From DATKDU01 sp035512595 (GTDB taxonomy: Bacteria > Planctomycetota > Planctomycetia > Pirellulales > Pirellulaceae): 36,389 nt of DNA. This document shows positions 1 to 7,421 of this stretch, one piece after another. Position numbers and translations under genes: made by a program. Below the pieces are notes generated by a model. That model saw only the letters and a list, made by a program, of their open reading frames with translations. It made no database searches and was not told the DNA's origin. Position 1 is the first letter of the stretch. The number at the start of each line of letters is the position of its first letter. The stretch spans positions 1-36,389 of the forward strand of contig DATKDU010000274.1 of assembly GCA_035512595.1 (NCBI GenBank), given 5' to 3'.

Positions 1-283
1 ACGTCGGATCGGTCGCCGTCCCGAAATAGACGTAGCCGTTGACGACGACCGGCGTGGCGTGAATCACGCCGATCTGCTCCACAGAATCGGCGTGAGGAAA
101 CCGCCACTTCTCGACCAGTTGCCCGGCGTTTTCCGGGCCGATCGCCGTCTCGGCCGCGTTGTGGCGCGTCCCCAGCACATCGCGGTTGTAGCTGGGCCAG
201 TCCTTGTCGGTGTCCTGCGAGCTGGCAGCATTCACCAGGCAGGCCAGCGCTGCCACAATCCAAACGGAAACGCGGTAACTCAT
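1..283 (-). CDS. PQQ-binding-like beta-propeller protein (N-terminal part, cut by window edge)
   Basis: Reading the minus strand from the ATG at 283 gives 94 codons before the window ends. The protein starts with a secretion signal (MSYRVSVWIVAALACLVNAAS) and continues with WPSYNRDVLGTRHN and EKWRFP, then VVVNGYVYFGT, a typical first propeller blade. The WPxYNRDxxGTRxN block is characteristic of the PQQ-dependent alcohol or polyvinyl-alcohol dehydrogenase type of eight-bladed propeller. Proteins of this family sit in the periplasm and oxidise alcohols using PQQ, but planctomycetes also carry many propellers of this fold with no shown enzyme activity. The catalytic region lies outside the window, so enzyme function is unproven. 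It lies downstream of csrA on the same strand, separated by two GC-rich hairpins. Confidence 0.8.
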   Translation of the reverse strand, partial: MSYRVSVWIVAALACLVNAASSQDTDKDWPSYNRDVLGTRHNAAETAIGPENAGQLVEKWRFPHADSVEQIGVIHATPVVVNGYVYFGTATDPT

Positions 284-312
284 CGGGGGCGTAAATTCTG
301 TTGCACGTGCGC

Positions 313-357
313 TGGGGTCTGACGCCAGACCCTCCCGCGGCAATAGAAAGCCGCGGG
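313..357. other. Two adjacent perfect hairpins between csrA and the PQQ gene
   Basis: Stem one pairs 315-321 with 326-332 (7 bp, loop ACGC). Stem two pairs 334-341 with 350-357 (8 bp, loop AATAGAAA). Neither is followed by a clear T run on either strand, so this is a weak candidate for a bidirectional or factor-assisted terminator. It could equally be a short dispersed repeat. Confidence 0.5.
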
Positions 358-413
358 GGCTCGCGCACAAGCGGGGCGGCCTGAATGCCGCCGATGATTT
401 CAATTGTCGCCGC

Positions 414-767
414 TTACGACATGATCCCGCTGGCGGCTAAGGCCTGGCTGCACGCCACTCGCAGCGGCGGCGCACCGCAGCGATTGATCATCCGCCGCTG
501 CGGAAAGCGGAGCGGCGAAGCGGCTGGCTGGGCATCGGCGGTTGCCGACTCCTCCGCCGACACGTCGGCTTCCTCGCCGGCGGTGGCTGGCAAAGATTCC
601 ACCGCGGAGGCGTCTCCGTCAGTCGGCAGTTCGGCCCGAATGACACGTACGCTGCGCGGCGCTTCGATCCCGATCCGGACCGCATTTCCTTTGACGCGCA
701 GCACGGTGATGGTCACGTTTTCGCCGATTTTGATCCGCTCTTGCAGTTTTCTCGTGAGTACGAGCAT
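414..767 (-). CDS. csrA: Carbon storage regulator CsrA with a long C-terminal tail
   Basis: The first 50 residues match CsrA closely: MLVLTRKLQERIKIGENVTITVL, then VKGNAVRIGIEAP and VRVIRAEL. CsrA is a homodimeric RNA-binding protein that binds GGA motifs in mRNA leaders and blocks or changes translation. The usual protein is about 60-80 residues; this one has 117, with an Ala/Glu-rich tail of low complexity (about residues 51-117) ending in VACSQALAASGIMS. The tail could be a genuine extension or the product of a late frameshift past an older stop. The ATG at 767 is preceded by AAGGAG at good spacing, which fixes the start. The gene stands alone, with csrA-type GGA motifs in its own leader. 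Confidence 0.93.
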   Translation of the reverse strand: MLVLTRKLQERIKIGENVTITVLRVKGNAVRIGIEAPRSVRVIRAELPTDGDASAVESLPATAGEEADVSAEESATADAQPAASPLRFPQRRMINRCGAPPLRVACSQALAASGIMS

Positions 768-930
768 GGCACACTCCTTGTCCCCCGGAAATGAATGTTC
801 TGCGAGTGATGAGCCCTCCTATTGCAGCCGCCGTGCCAGACCCAGGCCCCATCGCGATCAAACCTCCTAATCCGTTATGGCCCCGGTAGTTAGGCACCGC
901 CGCAATTCTGGCGATGCTGTCAGCTCCTCC
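768..930 (-). promoter_or_regulatory. csrA leader with repeated GGA motifs, probable autoregulatory CsrA sites
   Basis: On the minus strand the csrA leader holds ACAAGGAGTGT at 771-781 overlapping the ribosome binding site, AGGAGG at 815-820, AGGAGG at 863-868 and GGAGGAG at 924-930. The first resembles the published CsrA consensus core ACARGGA. Several spaced GGA sites, one of them covering the Shine-Dalgarno sequence, are the usual architecture of CsrA-repressed leaders. The transcription start was not identified, so the most distal sites may lie outside the mRNA. The rest of the gap up to 1111 shows nothing else recognisable. Confidence 0.45.
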
Positions 931-1111
931 CCGCGCAGCCGGCATTGGATGAAAACCTTTCAAGATTCAGCCGCGAATTGCCGCAGGTTACAATCGGCGC
1001 GGACTTGGTCTTTGAGAAACGAGGGGTGCTTGGCAGAATGCGTCGTCGTCCGGCGGGCCAGTTGCGTCATCCGCTGGAAATTCCGAGCGCCTTCCCGGAG
1101 CTAGCGGCCAC

Positions 1112-2044
1112 ATGCTCTCCAAGCTCAGTCATCTGGCAGTCTACTTCCTGGTGCGGAGCATTCTGTCGCTGATCCAGGCTGTGAGCATCGAGACGTATGC
1201 TGCCTGTGCCGACGTGCTGGCGGTAGTGCTGTATGACGTGCTCCGCATCCGCCGCAAGATCGTGGACGACAACCTGGCGATTGCCCTGAAGAGCACGTCG
1301 CTGCCCGAGCGGCGGCGCATCGCCCGGCAGATGTGGCGGCACCTCTTGCTGATGATTGCCGAGATCGCCCACGCGCCGCGAAAAATCCACGACAGCAACT
1401 GGCGGAAGTTCGTCGAGATCACGCACAAACGCAAGCTGGTGGGTTTGATGCTCCAGCCGCGGCCGCGGGTCTGCGTCACGGCCCATCTGGGCAATTTCGA
1501 GATGGGGGGTTATCTCACCGGCATGCTGGGCCTTTCCACGTTCACGGTGGCGCGGACGCTCGACAATCCGTACCTGGATGCTTTTGTCAACCGCTTCCGC
1601 CAGTGGAAGGGGCAGTACATCCTGCCGAAGATCGGCAGCGCCCCGCAGGCCGATGCCGTGCTCAACACGGGGGGCACGCTGGTGCTGCTGGGCGACCAGC
1701 ACGCCGGCCCGAAAGGGTGCTGGGTGGAGTTCATGGGTCGGCCGGCTTCGTGCCATAAGGCGCTCGCACTGTTCACGCTCCTCAGCGGCGCGCCCATGCT
1801 GGCGGTGGCCTGCATCCGCCGCGGCAAGCCGCTGCGGTTCACGCTGGAGCTGCTCGACACCATCGATCCGCAGGTCCCTTGCCCGGAGCTGGCCGGCGTC
1901 AAGCAGCTCACCCAGTGGTACAATGACGTGCTGGCCGAGCAAATCCGCCAGGAGCCCGAGCAATACTGGTGGCTGCATCGCCGCTGGCGCGATCCGCCGA
2001 AGCGGATGCAGAAGAAGCTCGCGGCCCAGCGCAAAGCAGCCTAA
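1112..2044 (+). CDS. LpxL/HtrB-type lysophospholipid (lipid A) acyltransferase family protein
   Basis: This 310-residue protein matches the lipid A secondary acyltransferase family, which moves a fatty acyl chain from acyl-ACP onto lipid A or a related lysolipid at the inner membrane. The catalytic HX4E motif is present as H125-LGNF-E130 in TAHLGNFEMGG. GDQHAG (family glycine/aspartate segment) and the C-terminal EQYWWLHRRWRDPP match the HRRF-type end seen in LpxL homologues. A hydrophobic stretch at residues 8-45 is the likely membrane anchor. A GGAG sits 11 bases before the ATG. The true acceptor cannot be told from sequence. It stands upstream of an unrelated Rieske gene. Confidence 0.85.
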   Translation: MLSKLSHLAVYFLVRSILSLIQAVSIETYAACADVLAVVLYDVLRIRRKIVDDNLAIALKSTSLPERRRIARQMWRHLLLMIAEIAHAPRKIHDSNWRKFVEITHKRKLVGLMLQPRPRVCVTAHLGNFEMGGYLTGMLGLSTFTVARTLDNPYLDAFVNRFRQWKGQYILPKIGSAPQADAVLNTGGTLVLLGDQHAGPKGCWVEFMGRPASCHKALALFTLLSGAPMLAVACIRRGKPLRFTLELLDTIDPQVPCPELAGVKQLTQWYNDVLAEQIRQEPEQYWWLHRRWRDPPKRMQKKLAAQRKAA

Positions 2045-2070
2045 ACCTGTCCCCTGTCCCCAGTCTCCTG
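2045..2070. repeat. Solo arm of a short iterated repeat
   Basis: Directly after the stop codon the sequence reads ACCTGTCCCCTGTCCCCAGT, an iterated CTGTCCC word of the same style as the palindrome arms elsewhere in the window. No inverted partner is visible nearby, so this may be a decayed half element. Confidence 0.35.
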
Positions 2071-2073
2071 GCA

Positions 2074-2388
2074 ATGCCCACCTGGCATCGAGCCATCGCC
2101 GCCGCAGAGTGCCCTCCTGGGAGCGGCGTGGAGTGCGTCGCCGGAGATCGGGTCGTCGCGCTTTATAACGTGGACGGCACGTTCCACGCCCTCGACGGCA
2201 TTTGCCCCCATCAAGGGGGGCCGCTGGGGAAGGGGGTGCTCACCGGCTGCGTCGTCACCTGCCCCTGGCATGGCTGGCAATTTGACGTCACCAGTGGACA
2301 GCATCAGATCAGTGCCGCCATCGTTCACACGCGGTATGCCACCAAGATCGAAGGGGACGCGGTTTTTGTGTCGTTCGACGCGTGGTAG
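2074..2388 (+). CDS. Rieske [2Fe-2S] ferredoxin-like protein
   Basis: The protein has 104 residues and is a single Rieske domain. Both cluster-binding boxes are present: CPHQGGPLGKG and CPWHGWQFD, with the expected Cys-x-His and Cys-x-x-His ligands. Small stand-alone Rieske proteins of this size usually act as electron carriers for dioxygenases or as the NirD-like small subunit type. The frame stays open upstream to 1969, inside the preceding acyltransferase gene. The ATG at 2074 (MPTWHRAI) fits family length and is the better start, although no strong ribosome binding site precedes it. No oxygenase partner is encoded nearby. Confidence 0.88.
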   Translation: MPTWHRAIAAAECPPGSGVECVAGDRVVALYNVDGTFHALDGICPHQGGPLGKGVLTGCVVTCPWHGWQFDVTSGQHQISAAIVHTRYATKIEGDAVFVSFDAW

Positions 2389-2513
2389 CTGGCGGCTCCG
2401 CTCCATCCGCTTCCCCACTTCCGCATCGCGGCATAGATTGAAGGCTCGCACCCTGGCCTGGCCTCCGTGGTGGCTGAGCCGGAGCCGTTGGGTCCTCGTG
2501 CCGGATCGACCCC

Positions 2514-3470
2514 TTGATCCACTACCGCAGTTTCTTGAACTGGGATCCGCCGGCCATTGCCGAGATTTGGCGGACCCAGCCGCCACTACGAGGCCGGCTC
2601 CAGGTGATCACGCCGGCCATGCTCGAAGAGATGGTCTTCGCCAAGCCCTATTTCGACCGGCATGGCTTCATCCTGGCTATCGATGGCGCCAGACCGATCG
2701 GATTCGTCCACGCGGCACTGGGAGCCAGCGAAGACGAGTCCGCCTTGTCGGAGGACCAGGGGGCCATTTGCCAGCTCATGACAGCGCCGCACGCGCAGAA
2801 GGGGGAAATCGAGGCGGAGCTGCTCGCGGCAGGCGAGAACTACCTCCGCCGAAAGGGGGTGCAGCAGATCTTTGGCGGCTGCCGGTATCCGGTCAATCCG
2901 TTCTATCTGGGGCTTTACGGCGGCAGTGATCTGCCGGGAGTGCTGGCCAGCGATGTCTCGCTGGCGAACCTGCTGCGGGCCTATGACTATCGCGATTGCG
3001 GCCGGCGGCTGTTGTTGTCGCGGACGCTGGAGGGGTTCAAGCCGCCGGTCAGCGGCAAGCTGATCCAACTGCGGCTGACGCATCGCGTCGCCAGCACGCA
3101 CGTCATTCCCGACACATGGTGGAGCGCCTGCGTGTGGGTCCATGCCGAATGGACGCGGTACGAACTGCGGCGAAAGAATGCCGACGACGTGCTGGTGTCG
3201 GCGACGTTCTGGGACGTGATGCCGCTGGCCCGCGAATGGGGCGTACACGCGGCGGGGCTGGTGCGGATCGAGGACACGGAAGAGGCGCGGGAAGCGGGGC
3301 TAACGATGCTGCTGTTATCCGAGGCGCTCGTGCAGATTCAAAAGCAGGGGATAACACTGGTCGATGCCCAAGCGCCGGCCAATGACGCGTCGCTGGCGGA
3401 GCTGCTGCGGCAGCTCGGACTGGCGGAGTACGACGCGGGCATTGGGTTTGTGAAGGAGACCTGCCCGTAG
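2514..3470 (+). CDS. Tandem GNAT-type acetyltransferase family protein
   Basis: The 318-residue protein begins IHYRSFLNWDPPAIAEIW and carries FVHAALG, AICQLMTAPHAQKGEIEAELL and FYLGLYGGSDLPG, which match the planctomycete GNAT family with two fused acetyltransferase-like halves. GNAT proteins move an acetyl group from acetyl-CoA to an amine; the substrate here is unknown. The acetyl-CoA loop (QKGEIEAE) departs from the usual Q/RxxGxG/A, so activity is uncertain. The second half (about residues 170-318) looks more degenerate. The start is a TTG at 2514 because the family N-terminus begins there and no ATG precedes it in frame; an internal ATG near 2620 would remove the first strand. Confidence 0.65.
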   Translation: MIHYRSFLNWDPPAIAEIWRTQPPLRGRLQVITPAMLEEMVFAKPYFDRHGFILAIDGARPIGFVHAALGASEDESALSEDQGAICQLMTAPHAQKGEIEAELLAAGENYLRRKGVQQIFGGCRYPVNPFYLGLYGGSDLPGVLASDVSLANLLRAYDYRDCGRRLLLSRTLEGFKPPVSGKLIQLRLTHRVASTHVIPDTWWSACVWVHAEWTRYELRRKNADDVLVSATFWDVMPLAREWGVHAAGLVRIEDTEEAREAGLTMLLLSEALVQIQKQGITLVDAQAPANDASLAELLRQLGLAEYDAGIGFVKETCP

Positions 3471-3473
3471 GAG

Positions 3474-3588
3474 AGCGGAGGTCAGAGGTCGGCATTGTTC
3501 ATTGCAAATTGAGAATTGCGAATTGCCAATGGGTGGCGACCAAACTCAATTTGCAATTCGCAATGATCAATTGCCAATTTGCAATTGC
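3474..3588. repeat. Palindromic repeat A (AATTGC words) between converging genes
   Basis: The gap between the GNAT stop and the smc stop is filled by an element. It begins with GCGGAGGTCAGAGGTCGG (3475-3492), followed by iterated ATTGCAAATTG / AATTGCGAATTG words. These are read one way up to about 3528 and inverted (CAATTTGCAATTCGCAATG) from about 3547. It is AT-rich in a GC-rich setting. It could form a long hairpin and serve as a terminator for both converging genes, but it has the look of a mobile or amplified short repeat. Confidence 0.7.
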
Positions 3589-3599
3589 CGCCTCTCCCC

Positions 3600-6500
3600 T
3601 CACGCCACTCCTCGTTCTTCCGCGGATTCTTCTCTCCGCTGCCGGTCGAGTGCTTCCTGCTTGATGTGGCCGTCGTCGGTCACGTCGTCGAAGCGGACCG
3701 AAACCCGCTTGGAAACGCCGCTTTCCTGCATCGTGACGCCGTAAAGCGTCGTGGCGGCGGTCATCGTCTTCTTGCTGTGGGTGACGATGATGAATTTGGT
3801 CCAGCCGAGGAAGTCGTGCAGAACGTCGATGAAGCGGCCGATGTTGGCCTCGTCGAACGGCGCATCCACTTCATCGAGGACGCAGAAGGGGCTGGGGCGA
3901 TACTGGAAGATCGCCAGCAGCAGCGCCACGGCCGTCAGCGCCTTTTCCCCGCCGGAAAGGAGCGAGTTGTTGAACGACGGTTTGCCCGGCGGCGTGGCGA
4001 TGATCTCCACGCCGGCGTCGAGCACATCGACCCCTTCTTCCAGCACGATGTCCGCGTGGCCGCCGCCAAAGGCCCGGCGATAAAGCGTCTGGAAGTTGGC
4101 GCGGATTCCCTCCAGCGTTTCCACAAACAGCCGCCGGCTGTCGGCATTGATTTTGTGGATGATCCGCTCCAGAGCCTGTTTGGCCTCGGTCAGATCCTTG
4201 TGCTGGCCGGCCAGGTGCGCAAAGCGGGCTTCCAGCTCGTCCAATTCCTCAAGCGCGTCGAGGTTGACCGCCCCGATCTGATTGATCTTGCGGCGGAGCG
4301 ACTCGATCTCGGCTTCGATTTCGGCCCGCTGCTCCTGCGAGTGCGGATCGGAGCTTTGCTGCGAATCGGCCGCTGCCAGGTCGATCTGATAATCCTCGCG
4401 CATGCGCTCAGCGAGGGTCTGCCGCTCGTGCCGCACTTGCCCCGTGGCGAGCTCCAATTGATGCTGCTGGTCCTCCAGCCGGCGGACGAGCCTTTGCCCC
4501 TGCTGCACTTCCTCGGCCAGTGCCGTTCGGCGGAGCGACTGCTCTTGGCGGGCGGCGTTGTGGGCGGCCGTTTCCCGAGCGACCGACTCTTTGCGGAGAT
4601 ACTGCTGGGCGATTTCCGTTTCCGCCTGAAGGATCAGCAGCTCGGCCTGCGTTCGCCGCTGCTGGGAGTGCGCCAGTTGTTGCCGAATGTCTTCCGCGGC
4701 CTGCTGGCGATCTCGCTGATCGAGCTCAAACTGTGCCAGCCGGCTCTTCAGGCTTTCCAGCCGCTGCTCGCTGCGGGCCAGCTCGACGCGGGCCAGCGTC
4801 GCTTCCTGAACCAGCGATTGCCGCTGGTGCTCCAGGTCGGCCTGGCGTGCTTCGTCGCTGGACACAGCGGCCTGGTGTGCGGTAATCTCGATCTGCATCG
4901 CAGCGAACTCGGACCGAGACGCTTGCAGTCGCGCAGTGGTCTGCGCAAGTCGCAGTTGCGCTTCGGCCGCTGCTGACTGGGCGTCGTGCAGCCGCTGCCC
5001 CTGCTGTCCGCTGCGTTCCTCCAGCATCCGGACCTGAAGCCGCACTTCTGCCGCGGTGCGGGCCGCCACTTGCGCTCGCTCGCCGCGGGCGTGGACTTCG
5101 ACTTCCTTGGCTTCGATCTGCTCCTGGAGCGCGGCGACCTCGCTTTGCGACGACTCGATCTGCTGGGCAAGCACCGACAGCTCGCCGCGCAGCGACCGCA
5201 GCTCGCTCCGCCGCGAGATGATGCTCGTGGCCGATTGACGCGGGCCAAGCGACAGGGCCCCGCTGGATTCGAGCAGCTCCCCTGCGAGCGTCACCATCCG
5301 CGGCCTGGCCCCTTCCCAATCCCTCCACATCCGCAGCCCGTCGTCGCGGCTGGCAACGACCCACGTGTCAGCCAGAAGGCGTTTTGCCAGGTGGGCAAAC
5401 GCCGCCGGCATTTCGACCAAATCAACGGCGCGCAGTGCAGAGTGCAGAGTGCAGAGTGCGGAGTTTTCTTCACTCTGCACTCTGCACTCTGCACTCTGCA
5501 CTGGCTGATCGGCCGGCTCGTTGGTGGCGATGAATGTCACTCTCCCGCTGAGCGACCCCAAGGCTCCGATTGCCGCTTCAGCATCGGCCAAATCTCCTGC
5601 CACCACCAGCGCCTGCGCCGCTTCACCGAGCGCGATGTCGATTGCGGCGGCGTGTTCTACCTTGACCGACATCAAGTCCGCCAGCACACCGCGAACGCCA
5701 GCCAGCGGCCCGCCGGCATTGCCCTTGATCTTGGCGAGCGCTTCCTTGACCCCGGCGCCCAGCCCCTCGAGCGTCCGCTCCAGTTCCTCGAGGAGCGACA
5801 TTCGCTCAGCAAGGCCGCGGCGGCGCGATTGAAGCTGCGCTAGATCACTCTGCCGGCCGGCGTGCAGGCGGCGGGTCTCCGCCAGGTCTTGCGTAAGCTG
5901 CACCAGCTCTGTCTGCAGCGAATCGGCCTCTGCGGCGGCAGTCTGATCGTCCTGCCGCGCGTCGGCCAGCGACTGGGCGAGGGCCTGCGCGGCGGACTTC
6001 AGCGCGGCCTCTTGCTGGCGAAGCTGCTCGATCAGCTCCTCGCTCGCCGCCTGTTGCCCCTGGTCGTTTTCAATCCGGCTGGACAGCGCGGCTGCCGCCT
6101 GCAGCAGCGCCACCTGCGCGCGGCGGCGCTCGTCGCACGCTCGGCGCACCGATTCGAGCTGATCCGCAAGAGCTGTCGCCTGCGATTCGCGGTCCGCAAA
6201 CTGGGCCGCATTGGCGTCGCGAGCTTCCGTGGCGAGCCGTACTTCGTTTTGCGTTTCCAAAAGCCGCTGCTTCAGATCCCCGGCCCGGTCGCTGATGGCG
6301 ACGACGTTCTTGCGGAGCAGCGACGCTTCCTCGTCCAACTCGTGCAGCCGGGCCAGTTGCTGCCCCACGGTCGTTTCCCGCTGCGCGATCTGCTCGCGAA
6401 TGCTGGCCGATTGTCCTTCGGCCGCGCGCAGATTCTCCTGCGTGGCGACGATGGCCGTTTCGATCTCCAGCAGCAGCGCCTGGCGGGCTTCGTTCTGGGC

Positions 6501-7286
6501 GGCGGCGTCAGCAGCCTGCTCACGCAGCGCGGTCAACTGCTTCTGGCCCTCGTCAATCCGCTCGGTCAGCTTCCGCCAATCGCTGAGGGCGACGAAAGTC
6601 CGCAATTGCTGGAGCCGCTCGGAGTGCTCGCGGTAGCGTTTGGCTTTGGCTGCCTGATTGCGGACACTTTTGAGGCGGTTCTCCACTTCCTCGACGATGT
6701 CCGACAGCCGCAGCAGGTTCTGATCGACCCGCTCCAGCCGCCGCTGGGCCTCGATCTTCTTGGCCTTGAAGCGGCTGATGCCGGCGGCTTCCTCGAACAT
6801 CGCCCGGCGGTCCTTGGCGGACGCCTGGAGCAGCCGATCGACCTTCCCCTGTTCGATCAGGCTGTAGGCGTCGCCGCCGACGCCGGTGCCGCGGACCAGA
6901 TCCTTGATGTCCTTCAGCCGGGTTGGCTGGCGGTTGATCAGGTACTCCCCTTCGCCACTGCGGTAGACGCGGCGGGTGATGTGCACTTCCGGCGCGTCGA
7001 TCGGCAGACGGCCGTCGGCATTGTCGAAGATCAGGGTCGCCTCCGCCGCGCCGGCCGGCTTGCGACCGCCGGCAGCGCTCCCCGAGCCTTTGAAGATGAC
7101 GTCGGCCATCTCCTTGCCGCGGAGGCTCTTGGCGGATTGTTCGCCGAGAACCCACTTGATGCCGTCCACGATGTTCGACTTGCCCGAGCCGTTGGGGCCG
7201 ACGACGACCGTAATGCCGGCGGGGAACTCAAAGCGCGTCTTGTCGGCAAAGCTTTTGAAGCCGAAAAGTTCGAGGGCTTTGAGCAT
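3600..7286 (-). CDS. smc: Chromosome segregation ATPase SMC
   Basis: The protein has 1228 residues, close to the normal SMC length of about 1190. It starts MLKALELFGFKSFADKT and has Walker A GPNGSGKSN at residues 30-38, a long coiled coil, a hinge near residues 505-650 (GPLAGVRGVLADL, SGRVTFIA), a second coiled coil, the ABC signature LLSGGEKAL near 1108 and Walker B VLDEVDAPFDEAN near 1133. SMC with ScpA/ScpB compacts and separates chromosomes. The frame is intact. Residues about 595-618 (between TNEPADQP and RAVDLVEMP) are encoded by a 69-bp palindrome inserted in a variable hinge loop. The gene follows the FlgI-like gene on the same strand, with a 135-bp gap filled by another palindrome. 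Confidence 0.97.
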   Translation of the reverse strand: MLKALELFGFKSFADKTRFEFPAGITVVVGPNGSGKSNIVDGIKWVLGEQSAKSLRGKEMADVIFKGSGSAAGGRKPAGAAEATLIFDNADGRLPIDAPEVHITRRVYRSGEGEYLINRQPTRLKDIKDLVRGTGVGGDAYSLIEQGKVDRLLQASAKDRRAMFEEAAGISRFKAKKIEAQRRLERVDQNLLRLSDIVEEVENRLKSVRNQAAKAKRYREHSERLQQLRTFVALSDWRKLTERIDEGQKQLTALREQAADAAAQNEARQALLLEIETAIVATQENLRAAEGQSASIREQIAQRETTVGQQLARLHELDEEASLLRKNVVAISDRAGDLKQRLLETQNEVRLATEARDANAAQFADRESQATALADQLESVRRACDERRRAQVALLQAAAALSSRIENDQGQQAASEELIEQLRQQEAALKSAAQALAQSLADARQDDQTAAAEADSLQTELVQLTQDLAETRRLHAGRQSDLAQLQSRRRGLAERMSLLEELERTLEGLGAGVKEALAKIKGNAGGPLAGVRGVLADLMSVKVEHAAAIDIALGEAAQALVVAGDLADAEAAIGALGSLSGRVTFIATNEPADQPVQSAECRVQSEENSALCTLHSALRAVDLVEMPAAFAHLAKRLLADTWVVASRDDGLRMWRDWEGARPRMVTLAGELLESSGALSLGPRQSATSIISRRSELRSLRGELSVLAQQIESSQSEVAALQEQIEAKEVEVHARGERAQVAARTAAEVRLQVRMLEERSGQQGQRLHDAQSAAAEAQLRLAQTTARLQASRSEFAAMQIEITAHQAAVSSDEARQADLEHQRQSLVQEATLARVELARSEQRLESLKSRLAQFELDQRDRQQAAEDIRQQLAHSQQRRTQAELLILQAETEIAQQYLRKESVARETAAHNAARQEQSLRRTALAEEVQQGQRLVRRLEDQQHQLELATGQVRHERQTLAERMREDYQIDLAAADSQQSSDPHSQEQRAEIEAEIESLRRKINQIGAVNLDALEELDELEARFAHLAGQHKDLTEAKQALERIIHKINADSRRLFVETLEGIRANFQTLYRRAFGGGHADIVLEEGVDVLDAGVEIIATPPGKPSFNNSLLSGGEKALTAVALLLAIFQYRPSPFCVLDEVDAPFDEANIGRFIDVLHDFLGWTKFIIVTHSKKTMTAATTLYGVTMQESGVSKRVSVRFDDVTDDGHIKQEALDRQRREESAEERGVA
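5434..5502. repeat. Palindromic repeat B (GCAGAGT heptads) inside smc
   Basis: Two 31-base arms, 5434-5464 and 5472-5502, are reverse complements with one mismatch, separated by the loop TTTCTTC. Each arm is made of a seven-base word, AGTGCAG, repeated about four times. It lies entirely within the smc reading frame and is translated without a stop as VQSAECRVQSEENS followed by ALCTLHSAL. Confidence 0.95.
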
Positions 7287-7294
7287 GCGAGATC

Positions 7295-7402
7295 AGTCTC
7301 AAGTCCACCGTCCGGAGTCCAAATCGACACACCATGCCGCGGCTGCGGATCCACGCACACTTGCACCCGACTCGGGACTCAGGACTTCTGGACTGCGGAC
7401 CT
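7295..7402. repeat. Palindromic repeat C (AGTCC words) upstream of smc
   Basis: The 5' arm (7297-7320, GTCTCAAGTCCACCGTCCGG...) is an imperfect inverted copy of the 3' arm (7376-7401, read in reverse as GTCCGCAGTCCAGAAGTCC...). The centre (about 7324-7369) is unrelated. The element occupies nearly the whole gap between the FlgI-like gene and smc, so it would lie in the leader of smc if the two are cotranscribed. Confidence 0.65.
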
Positions 7403-7421
7403 TTGGTTTGATCCTGCGCCT

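Noticed and set aside
747..856. Short minus-strand frame from an ATG near 856 (MGPGSGTAAAIGGLITRR) with AGGAGG upstream, overlapping csrA
   Set aside because: Good ribosome binding site, but no family character, and the downstream part is the csrA gene in another frame. Kept only as part of the csrA leader; a leader peptide cannot be excluded.
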